This document shows, one piece after another, positions 10,636 to 19,390 of a DNA stretch of 64,000 nucleotides. Made by a program: the position numbers and the translations under genes. The stretch is taken from positions 310,001 through 374,000 of the forward strand of contig NZ_JMIH01000022.1 in assembly GCF_000714815.1 (NCBI RefSeq), given 5' to 3'. How positions within the stretch are numbered: the first letter of the stretch is position 1; every line of letters begins with the position of its first letter. The notes under the pieces were generated by a model. That model saw only the letters and a program-made list of their open reading frames with translations. It had not been told where the DNA came from and made no database searches. This DNA is from Anditalea andensis. Its GTDB lineage: Bacteria > Bacteroidota > Bacteroidia > Cytophagales > Cyclobacteriaceae.

Positions 10636-10995
10636 TTAGGGAGCGTTCGGGGAAATGATCCTGGTCAAAAGGATTTCCAAAAAATAACTTGAATAGGACG
10701 TGATAGGCTCCTCATGTGCCAATTTCTCCGTTTCAAACCCCAGTATTTCATAGATCAAATAGAAAGTATTTTGAGCTACAGTAGTGGCAAACGGAACTAC
10801 AGCACTTACCGCTACATTGACAAAGGTTTGCTCATCAGAAGAGTGGTCTCCTCCTGCATTTTGCTCTATCTTGGTGTCGGTATTCTGTGTATTGAAAAAA
10901 CGCTCAGAACCTGAAATCAGCATACAGAAGAACACCACTAATAGGATGGTGAGTCTTTCTCTGTAAAGGGCTTTATTTTTTTGGGTCCTGTTCAT
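10636..10995 (-). CDS. Hypothetical membrane-anchored protein
   Basis: 119 residues with a basic N-terminus (MNRTQKNKALYRERL), one clear hydrophobic segment at about residues 16-30 and a second weakly hydrophobic stretch near 65-85. I do not recognise a family. It lies between udk and secDF on the same strand, 137 bp before secDF, which suggests co-transcription or an envelope-associated role, but nothing more can be said. Confidence 0.55.
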   Translation of the reverse strand: MNRTQKNKALYRERLTILLVVFFCMLISGSERFFNTQNTDTKIEQNAGGDHSSDEQTFVNVAVSAVVPFATTVAQNTFYLIYEILGFETEKLAHEEPITSYSSYFLEILLTRIISPNAP

Positions 10996-11138
10996 TTGGT
11001 TGCAAATATAAAGATATTTTTAAACTATCAGTCCTTTTTAAAAAAAAAGACACCAGAAAAGTTCCCGCTATCTAATTTTTTATGAATGAGGCAGTTATAA
11101 ATATATTCAAGTCAGTTTAAACCATATTATATTTTGTC

Positions 11139-11768
11139 TTAAAGACTTGTTTTGACCCTCAAATAGGATTTTACAAGGTCCAGTGCCCTGTCAAAGTTAT
11201 GATTATTTGGGATAATGATATCTGCATCGTGTTTGAACGGCTCTATATATTTTTCGTATGTCGGCATTACATGTTTTTCATACCTATAAAGGACATCATC
11301 CAGTTCATATCCTCGCTCCACCTTATCACGGACTATTCGCCGTTTCAACTTGATATAGTCTTTGGCGTCTATAAACACTTTTAAATCCAATAGGTGGGCC
11401 AGTTCTGGATAATACAATACAAAAATACCCTCTACTACCACTACAGGAGCAGGTGTAAACTTTAGGATATTAGGAATTTTATTGGGGTTATTGAATGTGT
11501 ACTCTGGCCTGGTGACCGTTTCTCCGCTTTGAATTTTTCTGATATCATCAGCGTATTGTTCAAAATCTATGGAATGGGGCGTATCAAAGTTATGTATGCC
11601 TTTGTCATCAATAGGTTGTTGGTGACGGGGGCGGTAATAATTGTCCTGGGAGATCAGACAGACTTGGTGTGGCTCGAAAGCGTTAAGGAGCTTTTCAAGG
11701 AACAAGGTTTTCCCTGATGCGCTGCCTCCGGTAATCCCCACGATATAAGGCTTATTCATGGGGGACAA
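11139..11768 (-). CDS. udk: Uridine kinase
   Basis: 209 residues. The Walker A motif GITGGSASGKT lies at the N-terminus and the uridine-kinase blocks ISQDNYYRP, YTFNNPNKIP and VVVEGIFVLYYPEL follow. It phosphorylates uridine and cytidine with ATP or GTP in pyrimidine salvage. Length is normal (family about 205-215). It follows rdgB on the same strand by 45 bp, so the two probably share a transcript. Confidence 0.95.
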   Translation of the reverse strand: MSPMNKPYIVGITGGSASGKTLFLEKLLNAFEPHQVCLISQDNYYRPRHQQPIDDKGIHNFDTPHSIDFEQYADDIRKIQSGETVTRPEYTFNNPNKIPNILKFTPAPVVVVEGIFVLYYPELAHLLDLKVFIDAKDYIKLKRRIVRDKVERGYELDDVLYRYEKHVMPTYEKYIEPFKHDADIIIPNNHNFDRALDLVKSYLRVKTSL

Positions 11769-11813
11769 AATTAGAAAAAATATTCTGATTTATAAGGGTG
11801 GAGTACAAATTGG

Positions 11814-12392
11814 TCAATAATAAGCCTGTAAAAATCTGATTAATTGCTGAACTGCTTTGCCCCTATGGCTGATACGGTTTTTATCTTCCATCTTCATTTC
11901 TGCAAATGTCTCTTCCTGACCGTCGGGTCTGAAGATAGGATCATATCCGAAACCTGACTGCCCGGATTTGGTTTTGGTAATAGTGCCGGCTGCTATTCCC
12001 TCAAACCGGTGTTCCTCCCCTTCCAGTATTAAGGCTATTACTGTCCTAAACCTGGCTTTGCGGTTGACTTTTCCTTCCATCTTTTCTAATAGCAAAGAGA
12101 CATTGCGCTCATCACTTCTGGGTTCTCCGGCAAATCTCCCGGAATATACACCTGGAGCGAGATCCAATGCTTCTACCTCCAGCCCTGTGTCATCTGCAAA
12201 ACAGCTTACCCCGTAATTATCGTATACATATCTGGCTTTTTCGAAAGCATTGTGCTCCAGGGTATCTCCCGTTTCAGGCAGTTCCTCTGTACAGCCAATG
12301 TCTGCCAGTGATACCAGCGTAAAATCCACCCCAAGTGTAGCTTTTACTTCTGCTATTTTCTTTTCATTATTGGTAGCAAAACAGATTTTCAT
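11814..12392 (-). CDS. rdgB: dITP/XTP pyrophosphatase (Ham1/RdgB)
   Basis: 192 residues, normal for the family. The N-terminal block ICFATNNEKKIAEVK and the metal/substrate block CFADDTGLEVEALD, followed by PGVYSGRFAG, are diagnostic; SGQSGFGYDPIF and ISHRGKAVQ complete the C-terminal half. It hydrolyses non-canonical dITP, XTP and ITP to monophosphates, cleaning the nucleotide pool. Likely first gene of the rdgB-udk unit. Confidence 0.95.
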   Translation of the reverse strand: MKICFATNNEKKIAEVKATLGVDFTLVSLADIGCTEELPETGDTLEHNAFEKARYVYDNYGVSCFADDTGLEVEALDLAPGVYSGRFAGEPRSDERNVSLLLEKMEGKVNRKARFRTVIALILEGEEHRFEGIAAGTITKTKSGQSGFGYDPIFRPDGQEETFAEMKMEDKNRISHRGKAVQQLIRFLQAYY

Positions 12393-12546
12393 AGAATAAT
12401 CAGGATTGGTTTAATGATGCAAAATAGAAGATTGTAATCAGTAATAAAAATCAGAGATGACTATTTTGAGCAGGCTCCCGTAACCGACGGCGTGGTTATA
12501 TTTTATGTATGATCTAATAAATGTACACCCAGTAGCTTATAGAATG

Positions 12547-12580
12547 AAAGAAAGGATACCTCTACAGGTATCCTTTCTTT
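12547..12580 (-). terminator. Strong terminator downstream of the FKBP operon
   Basis: A perfect 15-bp inverted repeat: AAAGAAAGGATACCT (12547-12561), loop CTAC, AGGTATCCTTTCTTT (12566-12580). It lies about 70 bp after the stop of the last FKBP gene. The stem ends in A/T runs on both sides, so it may also work for readthrough from the other strand. Confidence 0.8.
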
Positions 12581-12652
12581 CTATATGATCTATGCCCTTT
12601 TTTCTATTCATTTATCCGAAATCTCAATGATTTATAGCCAAGAGCATTTCCT

Positions 12653-13195
12653 CTAATCCATCCCCAAAAAATCAACTTCAAATACAAGGATAGAATTAGC
12701 CGGTATTCTTTCTCCCCTCGCTTGATTCTGGTAGGCATAAGGGGAGGGAATAATGAGTATGGCTTTGGAGCCGCTTCTTAAATATTTAAAACCTATGCTG
12801 AATCCCTGGATCGCCCCTCCTTGATTCAGCGAAAAATTAAGAGGAGCATAAGTCCTCCCTTCTGTATCTAGACCATGTTCTTCCGCTACCGCTCTAATAT
12901 TGGTATCGAAGACAGAACCGTCCAGTAGTTTGCCTACATAGTTGTAATATACAATGGTGCTGGTGGTAGGTTTGGCCCCTGCACCTTCCTCCTGCACGAT
13001 AACCACTACTCCTGTGGTAGTGTCCTGGACGGTATATAGCCCGTCGTACGCCGCCTCTTCCAGATGTCTGGCTATTATAGGTCGTTCCCGTTCACGGTTT
13101 TGTTCAACACTGTATTGCTCGCCAAACTGGAAATTTTCACAGCTAAACAGCAATACCGCAAAGGCTGAGAATAATATGGATTTTAAAACTTTCAT
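12653..13195 (-). CDS. FKBP-type peptidyl-prolyl isomerase lipoprotein
   Basis: 180 residues. A lipoprotein signal peptide ends at LLFSC (Cys19), predicting a lipid-anchored protein. The FKBP fold occupies about residues 70-178, with VYYNYVGKLLDGSVFDTN, GFKYLRSGSKAILIIPS, AYGNQ-like YAYQNQARG and the final beta strand ILVFEVDFLGMD. It catalyses cis-trans isomerisation of Xaa-Pro bonds during folding of exported proteins. Its ATG overlaps the stop of the preceding FKBP gene, so they are translationally coupled. Flavobacterial GldI is a related lipoprotein; equivalence is not shown. Confidence 0.88.
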   Translation of the reverse strand: MKVLKSILFSAFAVLLFSCENFQFGEQYSVEQNRERERPIIARHLEEAAYDGLYTVQDTTTGVVVIVQEEGAGAKPTTSTIVYYNYVGKLLDGSVFDTNIRAVAEEHGLDTEGRTYAPLNFSLNQGGAIQGFSIGFKYLRSGSKAILIIPSPYAYQNQARGERIPANSILVFEVDFLGMD

Positions 13196-13743
13196 TATAT
13201 TTCTATTTCTGCCTCAGACTTTATTTCTATCATTTCCAGGTCAAATCTAAGTGGTGTGTTTGGAGGGATACTGCCGCGGTGTCCACTAGTGCCATAGGCA
13301 TATCTGGAAGGAATCAATATGATGGCCTTATCCCCTTCTTTCATACTGTTTACACCAAGAATAAAACCGCGTATATAATTTTCATCTCCAATTATCATTT
13401 GCATGGGCTTATATTCTCTAGAAGGATGGTGTATGTTATTTGCCCGGGCTACAGAATCCAAAGAGGTGTCAAAAACCCTTGCATCAAAAAAGCTCCCAGT
13501 ATAATTTAATTTGACATAGTCGCCTACTTCTGGACTTCTTCCGTTAATATTTTCCTTTGTCCATATTATTACTACACCTGTGGCGCCATCCTGTTCAGAT
13601 CTTACGCCCTGCAATGAATTGTCCCGCATATAATCAGCGATAGCCTGTAGATCCCTGTTATGGATGTTTTGAAGGGATTCCTGATCATTGATACAGGAGG
13701 CCATCAAAATGATGAATGAGCAGCTGAGTAATATTCTTTTCAT
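13195..13743 (-). CDS. FKBP-type peptidyl-prolyl isomerase lipoprotein
   Basis: 182 residues with lipobox ILMASC (Cys17). The FKBP domain covers about residues 75-178 (YVKLNYTGSFFDARVFDTS, GVNSMKEGDKAIILIPS, YAYGTSGHRGSIPPNTPLRF). It is the middle of three consecutive FKBP lipoprotein genes and overlaps the next one at its stop codon. A hairpin between it and the upstream FKBP gene may reduce its expression relative to the first gene. Confidence 0.87.
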   Translation of the reverse strand: MKRILLSCSFIILMASCINDQESLQNIHNRDLQAIADYMRDNSLQGVRSEQDGATGVVIIWTKENINGRSPEVGDYVKLNYTGSFFDARVFDTSLDSVARANNIHHPSREYKPMQMIIGDENYIRGFILGVNSMKEGDKAIILIPSRYAYGTSGHRGSIPPNTPLRFDLEMIEIKSEAEIEI

Positions 13744-13797
13744 AATTCTGATGTTTTAATGGACCGGAAAATATTCCCGGATAATCAAAGGAAAATG

Positions 13798-13822
13798 AAA
13801 GTCTCCCATAGCGGGAGACTTT
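13798..13822 (-). terminator. Hairpin between FKBP genes (terminator or attenuator)
   Basis: AAAGTCTCCC (13798-13807) and GGGAGACTTT (13813-13822) form a 10-bp stem with a 5-nt loop just after the stop of the two-domain FKBP gene. On the minus strand the following bases are only partly T-rich (TTTCATTTTCC), so partial termination is likely. Confidence 0.65.
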
Positions 13823-13827
13823 TTCAA

Positions 13828-14757
13828 TTAATTTACATCTGTAACCTCTACGTCAAATACAAGTACAGAATTAGCGGTGATCACCTCGCTTGCCTGTCTG
13901 TTGCCATAGGCTAAAGGAGAAGGGATGATCAGTTTGGCTACAGAACCTTTTCTCAATAGCTGAAGACCTTCGTCCCATCCCTGGATCACTTGTCCCTGGC
14001 CCACTGGAAACTCTATAGGGGTATATCCTCCAGGCCTTCCTTCCTGAAACGTATTGTTTTCCCTTGCCACACTTTCCCGGCTGGTGTCAAATACTGTCCC
14101 ATCGAGTACATATCCGGTATAGTGTACGGACACCATATCCCCTTGATTAACCTCCGGTCCAGTGCCTTCTTTTTCTATGACGTAGAATAGACCCGATTCC
14201 GTCCTCTGGGCATTCAAATTATTTTCAGCTACATATTTTTCTATGATCTGAATGTCTTCCTCAGTCTGTCTGGAAGCCTGCTGTTGCTGCTTTTCCTGCT
14301 GTCTCATGGAAAGATTGTTGAAATATTCCTGGAAATTCTCTTCATTCAGCACATCCACCACTCCAATTCTCAGGGTAATAGTTTCTTCGTTTTTCAAAAA
14401 TGGAGGAACACCAAATCCGCCGAACATCTTCTCAGCAGTAGTCTGAACCATGATGCTGTCGCCATTTCTGAGGTTTAAAAATATTTCATCTATACCTGTT
14501 TGAGATTCTGCAACGGAATCGTACTGAAGGTATGCAGGGAAATCCTGATCATAGCTGTTGATAAATAGGGAATCGTTTTCATTGACTGCAGTAAAATGAT
14601 ATAGGACATAATCACCTTGTTCGGGCTGATTGTTTCCTTCTCTTACATAGGTATATTCTATACCATCAGCAGTAGTCTCTGTTCTTTGGTTATCACAAGC
14701 CGTCATCGCTACAGCAAGAACTCCTCCTGCCAACATGAAATTTTTAAGATTTTTCAT
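13828..14757 (-). CDS. Two-domain FKBP-type isomerase lipoprotein
   Basis: 309 residues with a lipoprotein signal ending at VAMTAC (Cys21). Two FKBP-like modules are visible: a divergent N-terminal one (about 30-140, GDYVLYHFTAVNENDSLF) lacking several active-site aromatics, then a Gln-rich linker (about 155-165) and a canonical C-terminal one (about 195-307, GDMVSVHYTGYVLDGTVFD, LAYGNRQASEVI, SVLVFDVEVTDVN). Only the second is likely catalytic; the first may be a chaperone or dimer module. Its start lies 14 bp inside the end of the DHH gene, indicating coupling. Confidence 0.88.
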   Translation of the reverse strand: MKNLKNFMLAGGVLAVAMTACDNQRTETTADGIEYTYVREGNNQPEQGDYVLYHFTAVNENDSLFINSYDQDFPAYLQYDSVAESQTGIDEIFLNLRNGDSIMVQTTAEKMFGGFGVPPFLKNEETITLRIGVVDVLNEENFQEYFNNLSMRQQEKQQQQASRQTEEDIQIIEKYVAENNLNAQRTESGLFYVIEKEGTGPEVNQGDMVSVHYTGYVLDGTVFDTSRESVARENNTFQEGRPGGYTPIEFPVGQGQVIQGWDEGLQLLRKGSVAKLIIPSPLAYGNRQASEVITANSVLVFDVEVTDVN

Positions 14758-15784
14758 CTACTAGTTCTAATTGATTAAATAGTAATTTTTTGTTTTCTTT
14801 TATTAATTTTTCAAATTTTTCTGCTGTCTCTTCCAAGCTAAGGTCCGATTTACCACCGGAGGCATTTTTATGCCCCCCGCCCTGAAAGAATTTGGCAGCA
14901 AATTTATTTACTGAAACGTCTTCCGTAGAGCGAAATGATATCTTAATGGCATCTTTTCTTTCGGTAAACAGCGCGGCGATTTTTATGCCGTCCAAAGATA
15001 AGGCATAATTTACCAATCCTTCCGTATCACCTGTCTGGGAATTGTATTTTTTTAGATCTTTTTTACTGATAGTAAAATATGCCGTCTGTAATTCTGGCAA
15101 TATGACCAACCTTCTGGAAAGAGCAAAACCTAGAAACTTCAGCTTGTCCACAGAGTTGGTATCATAGATCAGCCGGGAAATTTTTGAATTATCAGCTCCT
15201 AAATCTATAAGGTCTGCTGTAACCAAATGTACATTCTTGGTGGTGTTAGGATGTCTGAATCCTCCTGTATCGGTCATGATCCCAGAGTATAAGCATTCAG
15301 CAATATCACTGTCCAGGAGAAATTTATCACCTACTTTGACGATCAGGTCATAGACCAGCTCACATGTGGCTGCCGCAGCAGTGCTCAGGTAGGTAAAATC
15401 CGCAAAATCTTCCGGGTCCTGGTGATGGTCGATATTCACTTTATATGCTGAGGAGTTCCTTATCAAAGGTTCCATATCCTGTGTCCTACTTAAGGCGCTG
15501 AAGTCCAGACACATGATGATTTCAGCATGCTCAATTTTCTTAGTGGCATCTTCTTTGTGCTTCTCATCCTCAAAATTCAGGACTTCTTCATTGCCTTTCA
15601 TCCAGGCAATAAAAGAAGGATAGTCAGAAGGCGTGATTACCGTCACCTCGTGTCCTTTCTTTTTCAAATAGTTGGCCATCCCCAACGATGAGCCCAGTGC
15701 ATCAGCATCTGGTTTATGGTGGGTGGTTATGACTATTTTTTTTGGGGTGGAAATCTGTTTTCTAAATGACTCTAATTCTTGCAT
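14744..15784 (-). CDS. DHH-family phosphoesterase (NrnA-like)
   Basis: 346 residues. Metal-binding motifs HHKPDADALGSSLG (DHH I), CLDFSALSR (II), NIDHHQDPEDF (III) and the DHHA1 signature GGGHKNASGG near residue 305 match NrnA-type enzymes, which degrade short oligoribonucleotides and dephosphorylate pAp. The protein is cytoplasmic. It is the first gene of a minus-strand operon with three FKBP lipoproteins and is divergent from ndk. A similar DHH-next-to-FKBP order around gldI is, to my memory, found in flavobacteria. Confidence 0.9.
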   Translation of the reverse strand: MQELESFRKQISTPKKIVITTHHKPDADALGSSLGMANYLKKKGHEVTVITPSDYPSFIAWMKGNEEVLNFEDEKHKEDATKKIEHAEIIMCLDFSALSRTQDMEPLIRNSSAYKVNIDHHQDPEDFADFTYLSTAAAATCELVYDLIVKVGDKFLLDSDIAECLYSGIMTDTGGFRHPNTTKNVHLVTADLIDLGADNSKISRLIYDTNSVDKLKFLGFALSRRLVILPELQTAYFTISKKDLKKYNSQTGDTEGLVNYALSLDGIKIAALFTERKDAIKISFRSTEDVSVNKFAAKFFQGGGHKNASGGKSDLSLEETAEKFEKLIKENKKLLFNQLELVDEKS

Positions 15785-15930
15785 CTGTAGTAATTATTGC
15801 TGCAAATTTCAGCACATAGTCTGCAAAGGTCAGGATAATTTTTCAAAAATCCCAATATGTCTTATGGTCTATAAATTAATCGGTTATGGTTTATTTATAG
15901 ATGATTGTATGGAGTTTAGATGAAAAGCCG

Positions 15931-15938
15931 TAAATTTG
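15931..15938 (+). promoter_or_regulatory. Probable -7 element of the ndk promoter
   Basis: TAAATTTG fits TAnnTTTG and lies 33 bp before the ndk ATG. The nearest upstream TTG (15905-15907) is 23 bp away, slightly longer than usual, so the -33 element is less certain. Confidence 0.45.
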
Positions 15939-15970
15939 CAGCCTAATTAAACGTAGAAAATATTATCGCA

Positions 15971-16393
15971 ATGGCAACAAATAGAACATTTACAATGGTG
16001 AAACCTGACGCATTTGGCGCAGGAAATGCAGGTGCAATTCTGAAAATGATCGAAGAGGCTGGTTTTAAAATCGTAGCATTGAAGGCTACTAAGCTTTCTT
16101 CTGATCTGGCAGGTAAATTTTATGAAGTACATAAAGAAAGACCTTTTTACAATGACCTTGTAAGCTACATGTCTTCTGGACCGATCATCGCTGCTATTCT
16201 TGAAAAAGACAATGCTGTAGAAGATTTCAGAAAACTGATCGGTGCTACCAATCCTGCTGATGCAGCTGAAGGAACCATCAGAAAGATTTTTGCTAAATCT
16301 ATAGAAGCAAATGCTGTTCACGGATCGGATTCTGATGAAAATGCTGCCATTGAAGGAAGCTTTTTCTTCAGCCAGGCTGAGAGAGTGATCTAA
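15971..16393 (+). CDS. ndk: Nucleoside diphosphate kinase
   Basis: 140 residues, normal length. It transfers the terminal phosphate between nucleoside triphosphates and diphosphates. The N-terminus [11 protein letters not shown] and the active-site block [12 protein letters not shown] with catalytic His117 are complete. It is divergent from the DHH-FKBP operon across a 186-bp shared regulatory region and has its own promoter-like box and terminator. Confidence 0.97.
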   Translation: MATNRTFTMVKPDAFGAGNAGAILKMIEEAGFKIVALKATKLSSDLAGKFYEVHKERPFYNDLVSYMSSGPIIAAILEKDNAVEDFRKLIGATNPADAAEGTIRKIFAKSIEANAVHGSDSDENAAIEGSFFFSQAERVI

Positions 16394-16418
16394 ATAAAAA
16401 ATTATTCTAAGCATACAT

Positions 16419-16445
16419 AAGCACCCTTTTATGGGTGCTTTTTCT
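16419..16445 (+). terminator. Intrinsic terminator of ndk
   Basis: AAGCACCC (16419-16426) and GGGTGCTT (16433-16440) form an 8-bp stem with a 6-nt loop followed by a T run (16439-16443). Confidence 0.85.
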
Positions 16446-17045
16446 ATTTATAGCCTACATTTTTTAGACTGGGTAAGCATAGATTTTTGTAAAAGGATGG
16501 TTAGTTTAATGGGTTCCTAAATAGATCCCACACTTGTATGAGTCCCACACGTGGTATTAATCATTAATCCATATGGGAATACGTTTTTACTCAATCACCG
16601 GTAGTTAAGATTAATGACGTTCCTGTTTTTCTAAAAAACCCTCAGCATAAAGCAAATACTCGTATGATGGGCCAAAACTTCAGGTATTTGAATGAATACT
16701 GGTGATAGATTTGGTCATAGTTTTTATTTTCACAGATATTGAAAAAGCTATCGAAGGACTTGAATGGTATGAAAATTATGAACAATGGAAACTTGACATT
16801 TATTAATACCTATCTCCATGGATAGAAGAGGTAAAAATGGAAACTGCCTTCAGTGCTTACAGATGGGAAAATAACCGATTTTTATTTGAATGGAGGAGAT
16901 ACAATTTTGCAGAATGCCGTAGTCACACATAGCCTATATAAAAATGCATGGAAATCTAGGATATTGGTCAGGATTTACCTGGCATTATCCTAGACCTTGT
17001 TTGCTAAACTTTTGCCTGAGCAGAATGATAATCGACAGCTAGTGA
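16446..17045. other. 600-bp gene-poor region with possible gene debris
   Basis: No convincing gene. Two short plus-strand frames have protein-like composition: one around 16703-16806 ends in EWYENYEQWKLDIY, the other starts at GTG 16853 and ends at 16993 (includes DGKITDFYLNGGDTILQ). Neither has a recognisable family or a complete gene structure. They may be remains of a lost gene. Confidence 0.3.
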
Positions 17046-17282
17046 TTATTTACATGCTCCTTTTTCCCATGAAAGTAGCCCGGCATTGCCAGCTTCACAG
17101 GCATTGCCATAGGTTTTGCCATCGCAGCCGCATACCGGATCATATTGCATGGTGCACATGCCGTCTGGATTTTTTTTGTCCGGATCTATACAGTTGTTTT
17201 CTACTGTGGTTTGGGGCTGCTGTGTGGTGCACTGGAATCCCATTGCCATACTGATCGTTATAATGCTCAAAATTTTTTTCAT
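17046..17282 (-). CDS. Small Kazal-type protease-inhibitor lipoprotein
   Basis: 78 residues from ATG 17282 (a TTG two codons upstream is less likely). A signal peptide ends in a lipobox-like AMGFQC, so the mature protein is probably lipid-anchored. The rest is one Kazal-like domain: [13 protein letters not shown], then [20 protein letters not shown] and a terminal GAC. This has the spacing of a compact disulfide-rich serine protease inhibitor, the pattern [13 protein letters not shown] being diagnostic. It stands alone, with no protease gene adjacent. Confidence 0.8.
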   Translation of the reverse strand: MKKILSIITISMAMGFQCTTQQPQTTVENNCIDPDKKNPDGMCTMQYDPVCGCDGKTYGNACEAGNAGLLSWEKGACK

Positions 17283-17394
17283 TACCAAAGGATATATTTA
17301 AATCAAAACCTAGATTAAGTGAATAATAACTGGATCAAATCGTTTTCTCACTGTACGTATAAAACGTGAATGATGCTACAATCATGATTCCATA

Positions 17395-18462
17395 TCATTT
17401 TTTTTTAACCTTCTTCTTTTTCTTAAAGAATACCTGTTTGATCCATCGCGGAAGAAAAATTGCCCCGAGTATCAGATAAGGATAATAGGAAAGTAATCTC
17501 CAAACTATACTGGTGACAAAGGTATAACCGGTAAGGAATTCACTGAAAAACTGGGCAAAGAAAAACTCGGCCGTACCGCTACTGCCCGGCGTAGGTGAAA
17601 TCATCATCACGATCCACATGATGATCTGCCTGGCAAATACGATGATGTGCTGGTTGAATGACAATGACTCATATGCTGTAATCAGGGCATTCAGCATAAA
17701 ATACCTGGATGACCAGATGAATACAGTGGCCAATCCGATAGAAACCCAGTAATTTATATTTTTATCTTTAAATTCCCTGCTGGCCGTTATGATCTGGTTA
17801 CCGTATTCATTGGCATTTGATTTCCATTTTCTTATCCAACGGATAGAAAAAAGCTTTAATAATAACCATTTAAATACCCTCGGCCTATAAAACAGCGCTG
17901 CGGCCATGATGAGAGAATATATGGCATATAGAGCATAGCTTACCCAAAACAGATACTGTAGGCTGTTTCCCAATCTCAATTCCATGGACCTGGCATCTGG
18001 GAAGATATGCCCTTGGGCAAAGAATAGGATGATAGGTGCGCCTATGACAAAAAACAAATTATCCAGTATAGCGGTTACCATGACAAAAGCCAGGGCTTTG
18101 CCCAGTTTGATGCCTTCCTTATTTAATATAAATACGGCTACTGCGGTGCCCCCCACGATGGAAGGTGTCACTGCGGAAGCGAATTCCCATAGTATGATGA
18201 CATAGATAGCCCTTATCCATGTGAGGTGTTTATCTGTGATCTCCCTGATCCTGTACACATAGCCGGCATCCCGCATCAGGATAAACAGTAAAGCTAATAA
18301 TATAGAACCGGCAGAAGCATCGAATACGCCGCGCAGGGTACGGGCATTGACGGTGGGATCCAAGTAAAACATCAAAAACACTATAACCAGCCCAATAGCT
18401 ACAGGCACCCAGATTTTATTTGGGTTTAGTGTTTCAAAAATTTTTTTGTTGTCTAATTTCAT
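17395..18462 (-). CDS. UPF0104 / lysylphosphatidylglycerol synthase TM-domain protein
   Basis: 355 residues with about eight to nine membrane segments. It matches the flippase-like N-terminal domain of MprF and the YbhN/UPF0104 family, including a conserved EFASAVTPSIVGGTAVAVF block near residue 92 and SPTPGSSGTAEFFF near residue 293. There is no C-terminal aminoacyl-transferase domain, so lipid lysylation is not expected; a lipid transport role is an inference. The tail is very lysine-rich (KKKKKVKKK). It starts 1 bp after the scpA stop, indicating tight coupling. Confidence 0.85.
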   Translation of the reverse strand: MKLDNKKIFETLNPNKIWVPVAIGLVIVFLMFYLDPTVNARTLRGVFDASAGSILLALLFILMRDAGYVYRIREITDKHLTWIRAIYVIILWEFASAVTPSIVGGTAVAVFILNKEGIKLGKALAFVMVTAILDNLFFVIGAPIILFFAQGHIFPDARSMELRLGNSLQYLFWVSYALYAIYSLIMAAALFYRPRVFKWLLLKLFSIRWIRKWKSNANEYGNQIITASREFKDKNINYWVSIGLATVFIWSSRYFMLNALITAYESLSFNQHIIVFARQIIMWIVMMISPTPGSSGTAEFFFAQFFSEFLTGYTFVTSIVWRLLSYYPYLILGAIFLPRWIKQVFFKKKKKVKKK

Positions 18463-18463
18463 T

Positions 18464-19213
18464 CTAAAGTACTGGTGCCTCCCCTGATATTTCTACCCAA
18501 AAATTATTGAATCCTTCTCCGATTTTTATGGTAACCAAAGATAGCTGTAATAATTCCAATATGGCCAAAAAGGTATAAATGACAAAAATTTTGTCCGGAT
18601 TGTAATCAATAAACTCAGTGAAAGGAATTCGGTTTTTCTGACCCACTTTTTCTAACACCATATTCTTTTGTTGGTCTATTGAATAAGGATATTGGATGAC
18701 AGTATGGGTGGTCTCGTCCGTACGTGAGGCAAACTTTGACATGACCTTTTGATAAACTTTTAATAACTTATAAAGGTCCAAATCCTGTATCTCAGATTCT
18801 ACATTATCTATTTTGCTCAATTCTTTGAGTTCTTCCAGGACATTTCCCCGGGTGTTCATCGCCATCCTGTTGGTCTCCAGATTGGACAGTTCATTGATGA
18901 CTGATTTGTATTTTTTATATTCTAACAGGTGACGTATCAGTTCTTCTCTGGGGTCAATTTCTTCCCCTTCATCATTCAGGTCGGGACGGGGGATCAGCAT
19001 TTTGGATTTGATCTTCATCAAGGTGGCGGCCACCAGTATAAACTCGCTGGCCACTTCGATCTCCATCTTCTCCAGATGGTGTAGATAATCAAGAAATTCC
19101 ATGGTGATCCTGGAGATTGGAATATCATAGATATCCAACTCATCTCTTTCTATGAAAAAGAGCAATAGATCAAATGGTCCTTCGAATAATGGTAATTTGA
19201 TTTCGAAACTCAC
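18464..19213 (-). CDS. scpA: Segregation and condensation protein A
   Basis: 249 residues. The N-terminal block LPLFEGPFDLLLFFIERDEL and following IPISRITMEFLDYL are diagnostic of ScpA, the kleisin subunit that bridges SMC heads in the condensin-like complex. The C-terminal winged-helix part contains KIFVIYTFLAILELLQLSLV. scpB is not in the window. It shares a divergent 177-bp promoter region with dxs. Confidence 0.94.
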   Translation of the reverse strand: MSFEIKLPLFEGPFDLLLFFIERDELDIYDIPISRITMEFLDYLHHLEKMEIEVASEFILVAATLMKIKSKMLIPRPDLNDEGEEIDPREELIRHLLEYKKYKSVINELSNLETNRMAMNTRGNVLEELKELSKIDNVESEIQDLDLYKLLKVYQKVMSKFASRTDETTHTVIQYPYSIDQQKNMVLEKVGQKNRIPFTEFIDYNPDKIFVIYTFLAILELLQLSLVTIKIGEGFNNFWVEISGEAPVL

Positions 19214-19390
19214 TGATAATATTAAATTTATCGTATTTTTGCCAATCGTATTGAATTCAAAGATATTACATAAAAAGATAAATCAATATTTGGCCAATGA
19301 AAATGCTGAAAAATCTTATCTAATGGAAAGTTTTAGTATATTAAACAATATTTGAAAGCCAATGTTATTTATTTTTAAAAGACAAAGTAC

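Noticed and set aside
15947-16414. 155-codon minus-strand frame opposite ndk
   Set aside because: Antisense of a highly conserved gene; composition rich in Cys, Ser and Phe as expected for a shadow.
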